A stretch of 64,000 nucleotides of DNA. Origin: Prevotella sp. UBA3675. GTDB taxonomy: Bacteria; Bacteroidota; Bacteroidia; Bacteroidales; Bacteroidaceae. The stretch is taken from the NCBI GenBank assembly GCA_002372235.1, contig DFJI01000036.1, positions 1 to 64,000 on the forward strand, given 5' to 3'. Positions 26,023 to 34,076 of the stretch are shown here, in pieces (the first letter of the stretch is position 1; every line of letters begins with the position of its first letter). The notes under the pieces were generated by a model that saw only the letters and a list, made by a program, of their open reading frames with translations, was not told the origin of the DNA and did not search any database. Made by a program: the position numbers and the translations under genes.

Positions 26023-28038
26023 TTAAATATTTTTTTTTGCCTCATTCAACAATTCAATTGCTTGATTAAAATGAGCTATTGTTGTACTTCCAGGGTCGCT
26101 GAGGTTAGAAATGGATGACCTCAGCATGCCACAACCCATCTCCTCTCCGTCGCCAAAGGAGGCAAAAATCTTGCTCTCAAAGCCCATATCCTTGGATAGC
26201 TGAAGATATTTGTTGGCATCTTCGTTGCTTAATGGTCGTTGGCTGCCAAGGTCGGTTTTGTTAACTGTGCATAAGTCCACCTTGAACACTTCGGGGTCAA
26301 GTTTTCCTAATATTTCCTTCAGTTTTTTTGAATCAAGAGAGATATACTTGCCCGATGTGGTCTTATAATCAACCAGAAGTAGGATGCCTACACCTATCTT
26401 TTCATGTATTACCTGATAGAGCTTATGGCACATGGCAATCACATCCTGATAGTTGTAGGTCTGATTAATGGGCATTATCTGGTCTCTGTCACCATCGATT
26501 GCATTAAGCGAAAAATGAAGTGTCACCCTATTTGAGTAGATGCCATTCTTGCAATCCTGTATAAGAGATGGCAAAAAATCCATAATACCACAAGATGATA
26601 TGATGTAGCGCGATACAGTCTGGTCAATACGCTTCATGGCAAAATCGGTCAGAAGTATTGCTCTCTTCACTGCGTCGTAACAATAGCCAGGTTCACCCTG
26701 CCCCATAAAAGCGAACTCCCTCATATTACTTCGCACTTCTGGATAACTTGGGCAATTACTATCGTACTCAGCCATGAATATAGCTTGCAAAGCAAGATCT
26801 TCGGCTGTAAGTGGTACAAATGATTGTGCTCCTGTCTGGCAAAAGATACATTGCTGCCTCATAGTGGACAACATACACCCTAAACTGGATGATATGGTAT
26901 AAGCAGAAGTTTTTGTGTCTGCTTCTGTGGGCTGGAGTCTGATTCTTTGATTAAAAGCAAGGCTTTCCACAAAAAGATTCTGTCCTTTCTCCCAAACATA
27001 CTTGATACCATCGCACCCCAAGCCTCCTATCAGCTGGTAGCCCTTCAACATGAATGAGTGAGGGGTCATTTCTACTCTCTTCTCTAGTACAGTGGTAGCT
27101 GCGGGGCTTTGAGGCTCCATATCATAGAGTTTGTCCCAGTATTTGCTGTTTGGCTTATCCTTATACCAGCATTTTGAATCGCGGTCCCATTTATAGGTTG
27201 TCACATCGGCATCTCCATTGTCATAAATACGTCCGTATTCAAAGCCAACAATAACGTCATCATTACCTTGCTTCATGCAACCCACATTAACCTGCTTGCC
27301 GTGTTCGCTAAAATGCGATACCCAGTTGTCGTGCTCATGCCCACATAAATATAGACGAACACCCTTACTATCCAACAGGCGAGTGATTTCTTTCTGCTCA
27401 CTGTTCTCAAGCAGACTGAGCCCATGATGTCCTACGGCAATAATGGGTTTCTTTTCTGCTGACACACTCAACAAACTATTCACGTATCTACTGCCAAGAA
27501 TGAGTTGATGTGCTTCGTCATCCATTCCTGCCAACAGGGATGTATTAAGTAGCAGCAGGTAGCAACAGCCCATGTCAATTATACCATGGGGATTGTCGCC
27601 TTCAAGATTCAAAGAATTTTTGAAAGGTTCCTTAACAGAATTATAAAAATCAAAGTCATGGGTCAGCAAGGATTGCACTCCTTTGTCTATAGTACCAACA
27701 TTAACATCATAGTCCTTTCTTGTTCCCAAAATCTGATTGTCTCTTGATTTCGACCTTTCCAAGTCGTGGTTTCCAGGAACAAGAACAACATGGTGATCAT
27801 CAACGCCTACACGGACAGCAATCTTGCGGATATAGTCTATAGCCTGATTGGCATTGGTCTCATTTTTCTTGGGGGCGAAACGGAAGTCACCGCTAATCAC
27901 CAACACTTTGCCTTTCATCTGATTTTCCTCAATAAACACAGGCAGTGATTCCCGAACCAAATCATCATTGAACGAGCCTGTATCAGGCTGAAAATGGATG
28001 TCGGATAGGTGAAGCCAACTGAATATCTCTGTCTTCAT
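26023..28038 (-). CDS. Metallophosphoesterase-radical SAM (RlmN-like) fusion
   Basis: A 671-residue two-domain protein. Residues 1-270 form a calcineurin-type phosphoesterase: SDIHF (D13, H15), SGDF (D51), PGNHD (89-92), GHHGL and GHEHD. From about 325 on it is a radical SAM domain related to RlmN: C388-x8-C397-x2-C400 with CIFCQTG, FMGQGEPGYCYDAV, VTLHFSLNA and GCGML near the end. RlmN itself has C-x3-C-x2-C, so the spacing is different. ATG 28038 (MKTEIFSWLHLSDIHF) fits the phosphoesterase start; the frame is open to 28086 within the previous gene. The pairing suggests nucleic-acid modification plus cleavage of a phosphate bond (inference). Confidence 0.8.
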   Translation of the reverse strand: MKTEIFSWLHLSDIHFQPDTGSFNDDLVRESLPVFIEENQMKGKVLVISGDFRFAPKKNETNANQAIDYIRKIAVRVGVDDHHVVLVPGNHDLERSKSRDNQILGTRKDYDVNVGTIDKGVQSLLTHDFDFYNSVKEPFKNSLNLEGDNPHGIIDMGCCYLLLLNTSLLAGMDDEAHQLILGSRYVNSLLSVSAEKKPIIAVGHHGLSLLENSEQKEITRLLDSKGVRLYLCGHEHDNWVSHFSEHGKQVNVGCMKQGNDDVIVGFEYGRIYDNGDADVTTYKWDRDSKCWYKDKPNSKYWDKLYDMEPQSPAATTVLEKRVEMTPHSFMLKGYQLIGGLGCDGIKYVWEKGQNLFVESLAFNQRIRLQPTEADTKTSAYTISSSLGCMLSTMRQQCIFCQTGAQSFVPLTAEDLALQAIFMAEYDSNCPSYPEVRSNMREFAFMGQGEPGYCYDAVKRAILLTDFAMKRIDQTVSRYIISSCGIMDFLPSLIQDCKNGIYSNRVTLHFSLNAIDGDRDQIMPINQTYNYQDVIAMCHKLYQVIHEKIGVGILLLVDYKTTSGKYISLDSKKLKEILGKLDPEVFKVDLCTVNKTDLGSQRPLSNEDANKYLQLSKDMGFESKIFASFGDGEEMGCGMLRSSISNLSDPGSTTIAHFNQAIELLNEAKKNI

Positions 28039-28049
28039 AGCTATGCTTT

Positions 28050-29069
28050 TTAGTTTAATTTTTCTATAAGGTCCTCTGCCATGCAATCCAAACTACACCA
28101 TTTTTCTGAGGCATAATTATCGGGCTGTTTCCCGCCTAATAATCCACAGGCTGTCAGTTCCTGCTGCCCGAAAGAAGAGAAAAACTTGGCATCGAAATGG
28201 CGGTCTTGTACGGCTTGCATAAGTCTCTTCTTTTCACATTCGGGATAGACTTCAGCAACGGCAACATCCGGCGTTACATTGTATTCGCAGAAACTCAACC
28301 TATAGGCTGAAGGATTGAGCATGTCCAGCAATGGTAGCACATTCTCTACAGTATTGGAATAGGTCTGATTACTTCCTTTGGGGCTGAAATTCCAAAAAAG
28401 CATAATGCCTACACATGTCTTTTCTTTTGTAACTGACTCTACATTGTCAGCCTCACGGACAATATCCTGCAAAGGATATATCTCATTGATAGGCAATAGA
28501 TAGCTGCGCTGTTCTGCTGCATGGAGAGATAGATGGAGCGTTACGCGCTCGGTATAATAGTTCTGAATATCAGACTTGAATAATCGAATAGTTTCAGGCA
28601 CACCACTGGTTGCAACGATGTGCCGGTAAACAGTCTGTCCCAGTTCCTTCATGGCTCGATTGGTCAATTCTATAGCCATACGCACCTGACTATAAGAATA
28701 GCCAGGTTCACCCTGTCCCATATAAGCAAACTCTCTTGGCCGTCCGGCCAAGGCTGGATGGTCATCACAATGCATATCGGCAAGCACCATAAAGATGTTT
28801 TGCTTTGCAATTTCCTTATAGGTCAGCAACCCCCCAAATGGGAGAACCTTACCAGTCCTACAGAATATACAAGGGCAACCTTGGGAGTGCAGTATACAAC
28901 CGGCACTGACAGAGGTGGTGTAGGCACAAATCGGCTCGCCACCCAACCTAGTTCGGGTGTTAAAAGCTGCACTTTCTATCAGCTTTCCAAAGCGGGTGCC
29001 ACCCCAGGCAAATCTGATGCCTTCGGGGGTGTCGTTGCCAAGTAGGTCATATCCTTTAATATTGATCAT
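28050..29069 (-). CDS. RlmN-like radical SAM protein
   Basis: A 339-residue paralogue of the radical SAM half of the next gene. It has C58-x8-C67-x2-C70 (CIFCRTG), YMGQGEPGYSYSQV, RVTLHLSLHAAEQRSYLLPIN and near the end LTACGLLGG, which lines up with the AACGQL cysteine region of RlmN. The position of the first mechanistic Cys of RlmN, seven residues before the first cluster Cys, is Thr here. Both proteins share the start pattern IKGYDLLG / LKGYQLIGG. It probably uses SAM to modify a base or nucleotide; the target need not be 23S rRNA. Gaps to its neighbours are 11 and 15 bp. Confidence 0.8.
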   Translation of the reverse strand: MINIKGYDLLGNDTPEGIRFAWGGTRFGKLIESAAFNTRTRLGGEPICAYTTSVSAGCILHSQGCPCIFCRTGKVLPFGGLLTYKEIAKQNIFMVLADMHCDDHPALAGRPREFAYMGQGEPGYSYSQVRMAIELTNRAMKELGQTVYRHIVATSGVPETIRLFKSDIQNYYTERVTLHLSLHAAEQRSYLLPINEIYPLQDIVREADNVESVTKEKTCVGIMLFWNFSPKGSNQTYSNTVENVLPLLDMLNPSAYRLSFCEYNVTPDVAVAEVYPECEKKRLMQAVQDRHFDAKFFSSFGQQELTACGLLGGKQPDNYASEKWCSLDCMAEDLIEKLN

Positions 29070-29084
29070 CTTGTCGTACAGGTA

Positions 29085-30131
29085 TTAATAGCTGGTTCCC
29101 CTGTAGGAGGGTTCCTTAACAAACTTCAAATTCTCATTCGAATAGTTGCAGGCCATGCATGTATGCCGGAAAGGGCATTCATTGAATATTGGCTTCAGCC
29201 AGAGTGCCTCATCCCCTTTCAAGTCGCAATCAGGGAGCTCTCGTTGACATACAGAGCGTGCCACATGCCACTCTATCAGGTTGATGGTGGAAATACTCAG
29301 ACCAGTAAACAATGAAATCTGGCGCAACAGCTCAGAGCAAAGCTCACGTACAGCTGCCACTGTGCTTTCTTTGCGTTCAATGCCAGGATTACTGATATAT
29401 TCAACGGCGTACTTGGTACGGGCATACAACAAGCCTCGCCTGAGATAGAGACGCAACAGATGATAGTCTATCGCGGGCCTGGAATAGCAATCTATGCCAT
29501 TCAATTCCGGTATGACGTTTAACTTTTGTAAAAGCAAGTTCATCTTCTTTCCTTCAGGGTCGGAAGAGAATGCTGCACATTTCTGTAATGAGTCACGAAC
29601 TTGTTTCTGTGGCCTCAAAACGTTTTGACCATCAAGGAAAACTTCTCTTATCTCCCTATATTGGTCTGCCCATTTTCCCACAGCGCAAACAATCTCTGCA
29701 CGTTCCGCGGCTTTGATATTATCTTTTTTATGGTATGTACCCAGCATATCGTCTAACTGCTTGCTGCCTATGACCGCCAAATTATATGGCTTTAGCCATT
29801 CGGGGTTTTTCTTGGTATATGCATAAACGGATGCACGAAGGAAGTCCCAATTAATCTGATGGCATATAGCAGAGCAAATAATTTCACACATAATAGCTGC
29901 ATCGGTGCCAAAGTATGAGAAAAGCGTGCTCTCTTTAGGAATGACTGAGACAACAATCGGATAAACGGTCGTGAAGTCGCAACCCAAGAAAGGGATGTCG
30001 TAGACACCAAAGTTCTCCTTCACATTGAGGGAGACTAAACTATATGGCACGATACCCGAAACCTCATTCATTACCTGAGATTCCAACTGGTCTGATTCTT
30101 CATCGAAGAGAAATAGTTGTTTCGTACTCAT
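29085..30131 (-). CDS. HhH-GPD-like protein with C-terminal Cys cluster
   Basis: A 348-residue protein, first gene of the cassette. The middle (SSDPEGKKMNLLLQKLNV ... SRPAIDYHLLRLYLRRG) recalls AGOG-type/HhH-GPD DNA glycosylases, where the Asp-containing PAIDYH region and an upstream Lys matter for catalysis. The C-terminus has C295-x6-C302 and C319-x5-C325-x2-C328 (CPFRHTCMAC), suited to an iron-sulfur cluster or zinc site, as in MutY/Nth relatives. It would bind nucleic acid and perhaps remove or recognise a modified base (inference). The glycosylase link is weak and a structure prediction would settle it. Confidence 0.45.
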   Translation of the reverse strand: MSTKQLFLFDEESDQLESQVMNEVSGIVPYSLVSLNVKENFGVYDIPFLGCDFTTVYPIVVSVIPKESTLFSYFGTDAAIMCEIICSAICHQINWDFLRASVYAYTKKNPEWLKPYNLAVIGSKQLDDMLGTYHKKDNIKAAERAEIVCAVGKWADQYREIREVFLDGQNVLRPQKQVRDSLQKCAAFSSDPEGKKMNLLLQKLNVIPELNGIDCYSRPAIDYHLLRLYLRRGLLYARTKYAVEYISNPGIERKESTVAAVRELCSELLRQISLFTGLSISTINLIEWHVARSVCQRELPDCDLKGDEALWLKPIFNECPFRHTCMACNYSNENLKFVKEPSYRGTSY

Positions 30132-30331
30132 ATCACTCTGTATATTGCAACATTCGTTGATTCAAGCATTCGGTCTTCTCTTAGGCACAGAGAGTCAATC
30201 TGCTCTGTCTCTGGGTGACAGGGAACAGGTTCGAATCACATCTTCATACGATATCATAGGATGAGCCACCGCAGGACCAGCTGCCATTGTTGTCATGTTG
30301 TTCCCCATAATCTCGTTACAATTTAATGGTA

Positions 30332-30339
30332 CAAAGGTA
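30332..30339 (-). promoter_or_regulatory. -7 element of the seven-gene cassette
   Basis: Read on the - strand this is TACCTTTG (TAnnTTTG), about 200 bp before the first start codon at 30131. The 348 bp between 30132 and 30479 hold no gene that I can see; a GGTTCGAATC near 30229 looks like a tRNA T-loop but has no tRNA around it. Confidence 0.45.
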
Positions 30340-30479
30340 CGAAAAGTTTTTCAAACTTACCAAGCTTTGCTTGGAATTTAGTATTTTTTCAGCGACAGTC
30401 GTTATTGATGTAACTCTTACCTTGGCATTTCTCTATTCATAAAATCTGGATTTTCTCTAGTCTCAATTATCTGCATAGT

Positions 30480-31361
30480 CTAATATTTTTGTTTACTTGG
30501 AATCACGCCTCTCACACCACCTTTGGGATTAGGCACATCACCCTTGTATCTTGGAATCAGGTGCATGTGACAATGAAATACCGACTGACCTGCGGCCTCG
30601 TTGATGTTGATGCCCACGTTGTAACCATCAGGATGGAAACGTTCGTCAACCTTTTGCTTAACGTATTGCAGCACGACGTTCATTGCCTCTCGCTCATGGT
30701 TGGTAAGGTCGAAGTAATTAGCAACATGACGTTTCGGAATAATCAAGGCATGCCCAGGTGAGACAGGGTAGCCATCATAAAAAGCGACACAAGTGGCCGT
30801 CTCACAAATGATCTCTACACGTCGAGACAATCGGCAGAAAGGACATGTCTCTCCTTCCTTGCGAGGTAATTTGTTGAAGTGCTGATATTGATAGAGTTCA
30901 TAACTTTTGTTGGCTACAAGACTCTTATAGGGCAGTTTTACATTACACTGATAGGTGTATTGCTTGTGGATAGCATGCAACCTAAAGCCTTCTTCCGTCA
31001 GGTCTCTGCGCACAGCGAAGTATGCCGTTCCTTTAGGCGAAAGCAAATTGGTGACGTTCATCATCACTTCAGCTTGTGCATAAGGTTCCAGCACATTCAG
31101 CACATAGTTGCATATGATAGTATCAAACTTACCTTCGGGATAGTCAGGGCGATAATAATAATCATAGCCCACGATGTCATAGCCCTGACGCTTCAATTCA
31201 TTCGTGTCGAAACCAAAACCGCAGCCGAAATCCAGTATTTTTCCCTTTAGCAATTTGTGCTGCAAAAGATAGCGTGTTGGTACGGATAATTCCGTACGCT
31301 TGATAGCTGTCAGATACGGATGATTGATTTTCTCTGGTTCCATAGTCTTTAGTATTTCCAA
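30480..31361 (-). CDS. Methyltransferase-HIT hydrolase fusion
   Basis: A 293-residue protein. Residues 1-160 are a class I SAM methyltransferase: ILDFGCGFGFDTNELKRQG (motif I), DIVGYDYYYRP, FDTIICNYVLNVL. Residues 172-293 are a HIT domain with CPFCRLSRRVE at its start and the active-site HCHMHLIPR (H-x-H-x-H) near the end; HIT proteins split nucleotide-phosphate bonds. It overlaps the HNH gene by 13 bp, so the two are coupled. Joining a methyl transfer and a nucleotide hydrolase beside a nuclease suggests a defence or nucleotide-signalling role (inference). Confidence 0.85.
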   Translation of the reverse strand: MEILKTMEPEKINHPYLTAIKRTELSVPTRYLLQHKLLKGKILDFGCGFGFDTNELKRQGYDIVGYDYYYRPDYPEGKFDTIICNYVLNVLEPYAQAEVMMNVTNLLSPKGTAYFAVRRDLTEEGFRLHAIHKQYTYQCNVKLPYKSLVANKSYELYQYQHFNKLPRKEGETCPFCRLSRRVEIICETATCVAFYDGYPVSPGHALIIPKRHVANYFDLTNHEREAMNVVLQYVKQKVDERFHPDGYNVGININEAAGQSVFHCHMHLIPRYKGDVPNPKGGVRGVIPSKQKY

Positions 31362-32419
31362 GTCTCAAAGCCCATATTGAGGGCTATTTGATTGATGGGG
31401 TTAAACGTTCTTTCGTAGATTTCACGAAACTTCTCCTCACTCATTGCAGCCAAATCTTTTGCTGAGTAGCCAAGAGACACAAAGTCCTCCATTACCTTCG
31501 GCTCCCTATCGGCATTGATTAAGACTTGCAAGGAATGATGCTGCAATGCTGCAAGTTTGGGCAGATAATAGTCTAAGTCTGGCAACTTGTCGCTCTTAGA
31601 TGAATTGATGCTGCCATCCGATGGTATCAAATTCCATAGCAGATCATGACACACAAAACTCCATGGAATAAAGTGGTCAAGGTCATAGTCTTTTGGATGT
31701 AGTAACTTATCTGTGTAGATACAATGAATAGGACCTCCTATCGTCATCACCATATCCCAATAGTTATGCTGCTTTGTCAGTGAATTCCTAACTTCAGGGC
31801 GTATCAGTTTATTGGGGATAGTTGGCACATTGGGATTCCTTGTTTGCAGAAACAATGTTAGATTCCAATAGGCAAAATCCACTAAAATGTTATAGTGCGT
31901 ATGCAGATAAGCATCCCAAGCCTGATTCAGAACGATATAGAAATCCGAGCCATCTTTATACAAAGCATAAAGACATCCATTCTCCAATGTCTGGGAACGT
32001 CTGACCATCTCCTTGTCATCAGAGGTGTCAATCCACGGACGCAAAAAGCGATAAGGAACATTCAGCGTTAGCGTTGTTAGTAATCGCTTTATCTGCTTGT
32101 CTTCCAGTCTGCTTGTTAAGCCTTCAATGATTGTTTGAGAATTAGCATCAATAGGAATCTGAGTAATGTGCTGCAATTCCATCACAATATCAAACAGCGA
32201 ATCACTCTTGCCAAAAGACAAACGGAAATAGTGAATAGGATACCATGCATTAGCCACCATTCTGATGACAATATCCCACACGCTGATTCTCGGGTTGTCC
32301 GATTTCGCATGTATTTGCATAATCGATACAAACCAAAAGAATTTGTACGTCGCTACCGTATTTGAGAAAATTTTCCCAAACCGGTTCGTGGTCAGTATGT
32401 CGGATTGCGGTATCTGCAT
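31349..32419 (-). CDS. HNH endonuclease domain protein
   Basis: A 356-residue protein with an HNH nuclease core at about 230-275: DYDLDHFIPWSFVCHDLLWNL followed by IPSDGSINSSKSDKLP, where the DH pair and the Asn/Ser-Lys region form the beta-beta-alpha metal site. The N-terminal 200 residues are helical and unassigned. It starts 1 bp past the XRE gene stop and its end overlaps the methyltransferase-HIT gene, so the three form an operon. HNH proteins of this kind occur in restriction and other defence loci. Substrate unknown. Confidence 0.8.
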   Translation of the reverse strand: MQIPQSDILTTNRFGKIFSNTVATYKFFWFVSIMQIHAKSDNPRISVWDIVIRMVANAWYPIHYFRLSFGKSDSLFDIVMELQHITQIPIDANSQTIIEGLTSRLEDKQIKRLLTTLTLNVPYRFLRPWIDTSDDKEMVRRSQTLENGCLYALYKDGSDFYIVLNQAWDAYLHTHYNILVDFAYWNLTLFLQTRNPNVPTIPNKLIRPEVRNSLTKQHNYWDMVMTIGGPIHCIYTDKLLHPKDYDLDHFIPWSFVCHDLLWNLIPSDGSINSSKSDKLPDLDYYLPKLAALQHHSLQVLINADREPKVMEDFVSLGYSAKDLAAMSEEKFREIYERTFNPINQIALNMGFETWKY

Positions 32420-32420
32420 T

Positions 32421-32642
32421 CTAAATTGATTCGAAAGTCTTCTTATTGATTAAGTCCATTATTTCTACGTCAAGCAGCTTTGCTGTTTTCATCAGCATCT
32501 CCAACGGAGGCTGTGATGAATTGGTACACCACTTTGAAACAGTCGTCGGCGCACATCCCAGCTGTCTGGATAGCCAGAGACTGGATTTCTTTTTCTCTAC
32601 AAGCACCACCTTCAGACGGTTGAGGTCTTTGTTGCCTGCCAT
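32421..32642 (-). CDS. XRE-family transcriptional regulator
   Basis: A 73-residue single-domain helix-turn-helix protein. The HTH is SLWLSRQLGCAPTTVSKWCTN, the typical Cro/CI-type pattern, followed by PPLEMLMKTAKLLDVEIMDLI. It is first in the operon with the HNH and methyltransferase-HIT genes and probably represses its own promoter at 32666-32673, as restriction-controller proteins do. Confidence 0.85.
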   Translation of the reverse strand: MAGNKDLNRLKVVLVEKKKSSLWLSRQLGCAPTTVSKWCTNSSQPPLEMLMKTAKLLDVEIMDLINKKTFESI

Positions 32643-32665
32643 ATAGTCATTTTAGATTAATGGCA

Positions 32666-32673
32666 CAAAATTA
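32666..32673 (-). promoter_or_regulatory. -7 element of the XRE-HNH operon
   Basis: TAATTTTG on the - strand, 24 bp before the XRE start codon; fits TAnnTTTG. Confidence 0.5.
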
Positions 32674-32836
32674 CAAAATTCCTCACAGAATAAAGAGAAA
32701 AGCCACAAAAAGTTGCAAGAATCGACGATTTTAATGGTTCATTTTATGTATTGAGATTATTTGAATTTGGAAGAATTCATAAGAAAGAATCCCTTGCAAA
32801 AGCAGACGCAAGGGATTACCTAATATACTATAAGGT

Positions 32837-33094
32837 TTAGTTTACAAGAATAAGCTTGTTGTTGGCAATATCATACGTGACAGGGTGGGCGAAGCAGATA
32901 ACATGCCCATCATATATACATGCGGTGTTAATTCCACGCCGCTGAAACTCGTCAATGAGAGCCTGATCATGATAGGCACGCATACTTGTCCAGCCATGAT
33001 TACCAATCTGGTGGTTGAAGATGTTTACTAACTCGGTGATTTGCATGTCTGCGAATTGCAGAGCAAACTTGATGTAATAAATGTGCTGTCGCAT
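32837..33094 (-). CDS. Small hypothetical protein
   Basis: An 85-residue protein of unknown family starting MRQHIYYIKFALQFADMQ. It contains IGNHGWTSMRAYHDQALI and NTACIYDGHVICFAH. The frame is open further up to 33157, but the extra part is basic and unlikely; a promoter (33217-33247) leaves a leader of about 120 nt. It stands alone between the XRE operon and tRNA-His. Confidence 0.6.
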   Translation of the reverse strand: MRQHIYYIKFALQFADMQITELVNIFNHQIGNHGWTSMRAYHDQALIDEFQRRGINTACIYDGHVICFAHPVTYDIANNKLILVN

Positions 33095-33216
33095 AACTTT
33101 TTGTTTTTGAAGTGAATAATGTTGCTTCCGCATCGTACCTTGACCACCGTGGCTCAATGCTATTGCTCGGTTGGCGAGTCCACTCTTGCGAGTGTCTGCT
33201 CTTGATGCTTCGGGTG

Positions 33217-33247
33217 CAAAGGTACGGAGATTTATTGAAAGAACAAA
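33217..33247 (-). promoter_or_regulatory. Promoter of small hypothetical gene
   Basis: On the - strand TTTG (33244-33247) and TACCTTTG (33217-33224) are spaced by 19 bp, a near-perfect Bacteroidota promoter. Confidence 0.6.
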
Positions 33248-33344
33248 GCAAAAATGATATTTATCTGCATCAGACGATGAAATACATTCTTAGATGAAGA
33301 AAAATAGCAGGGTAGAGGCGCGATATATACGAACCTTATTAAAT

Positions 33345-33376
33345 AAAAAGAGACATTGCCTTTCGGCGATGTCTCC
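33345..33376 (-). terminator. Terminator after tRNA-His
   Basis: On the - strand GGAGACATCGCC, loop GAAA, GGCAATGTCTC, then TTTTT. The stem begins 6 bp after the tRNA end. Confidence 0.75.
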
Positions 33377-33381
33377 TTTTG

Positions 33382-33456
33382 GGTGCCCGGACGGACTCGA
33401 ACCGTCGACATTCAGAACCACAATCTGACGCTCTAACCAACTGAACTACGGGCACC
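33382..33456 (-). tRNA. tRNA-His (GTG)
   Basis: Read on the - strand the cloverleaf is complete: acceptor GTGCCCG/CGGGCAC, anticodon stem TCAGA-TCTGA with loop TTGTGGT giving anticodon GTG, T-arm GACGGTTCGAGTCCGTC. The extra G at -1 facing C73, a mark of tRNA-His, is present. CCA is not encoded. Confidence 0.95.
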
Positions 33457-33635
33457 ATCGTGCGCCTTCTCATGGAAAGCGAGTGCAAAGGTACACGAAT
33501 TATTTGAAATGGCCAAACAAATTGGAAGTTTTTTTGAGAAAATAATGATGCGTAGAGCCAAAATGATGACAAATCGCCTCTTTCTGAGTCATTTTTCTGT
33601 CGGATCAGGGCTTGTGAACATCTGATTCTCTCCGT

Positions 33636-34040
33636 TTAGTCTTCCAAAATGATGGGGGCATTAGACTTGCGGTAGCCGCTGGAGGTGAAGATGGCGATGA
33701 GCTCGCCGTGTTCGTCGGTTACCTTTACCTCAGCGTAGGGCATGCGCTTGTGGTTGACCAGTTCGACGGCCTCGGCATAGACGGTGCCTTCGGCGATGGA
33801 GCGCAGGTAGGTGATGTTCGACGTGGTGGAGAAGGTGAGCTGCAGGTGGCTGTTGACGGCAGCAGCGAAGGCGAGGTCGGCCAGCGTGAAGAGTGCGCCG
33901 CCTTGACAGACACCCCCGCCATTGAGATGGTCGGGGGTGATCTTCATGCGTGCACGTGCATATCCTTCTTTAACTTCCAGCAGTTCGGCACCGGCCATGA
34001 CTGCGAATCGGTCTTTCTTAAAGAAATCTATGAGTGTCAT
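33636..34040 (-). CDS. PaaI-family hotdog thioesterase
   Basis: A 134-residue hotdog-fold protein that would hydrolyse acyl- or aryl-CoA thioesters. The family motif NGGGVCQGGALFTLADLAFA contains the usual active-site segment (HG-G type, here with a Cys), and EVKVTDEHGELIAIFTSSGYR forms the last strands. It follows pyrH on the same strand with a 36-bp gap. Substrate unknown. Confidence 0.85.
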   Translation of the reverse strand: MTLIDFFKKDRFAVMAGAELLEVKEGYARARMKITPDHLNGGGVCQGGALFTLADLAFAAAVNSHLQLTFSTTSNITYLRSIAEGTVYAEAVELVNHKRMPYAEVKVTDEHGELIAIFTSSGYRKSNAPIILED

Positions 34041-34076
34041 TATCGTTTCGTTTTTGCTGATGGTGGCGTGAAGGGG

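Noticed and set aside
22486..30131. Assigning the cassette to the Dpd 7-deazaguanine or Dnd phosphorothioate system
   Set aside because: No TGT-like DpdA, QueC-like or DndC-like protein is present; the radical SAM proteins are RlmN-like and not of the queuosine pathway.
30180..30270. GGTTCGAATC and CTCTGT/ACAGAG pairs suggesting a tRNA remnant
   Set aside because: No acceptor stem, anticodon arm or pairing T-stem can be built around it.
33339..33572. 77-codon frame on the - strand
   Set aside because: It runs across tRNA-His and its terminator.
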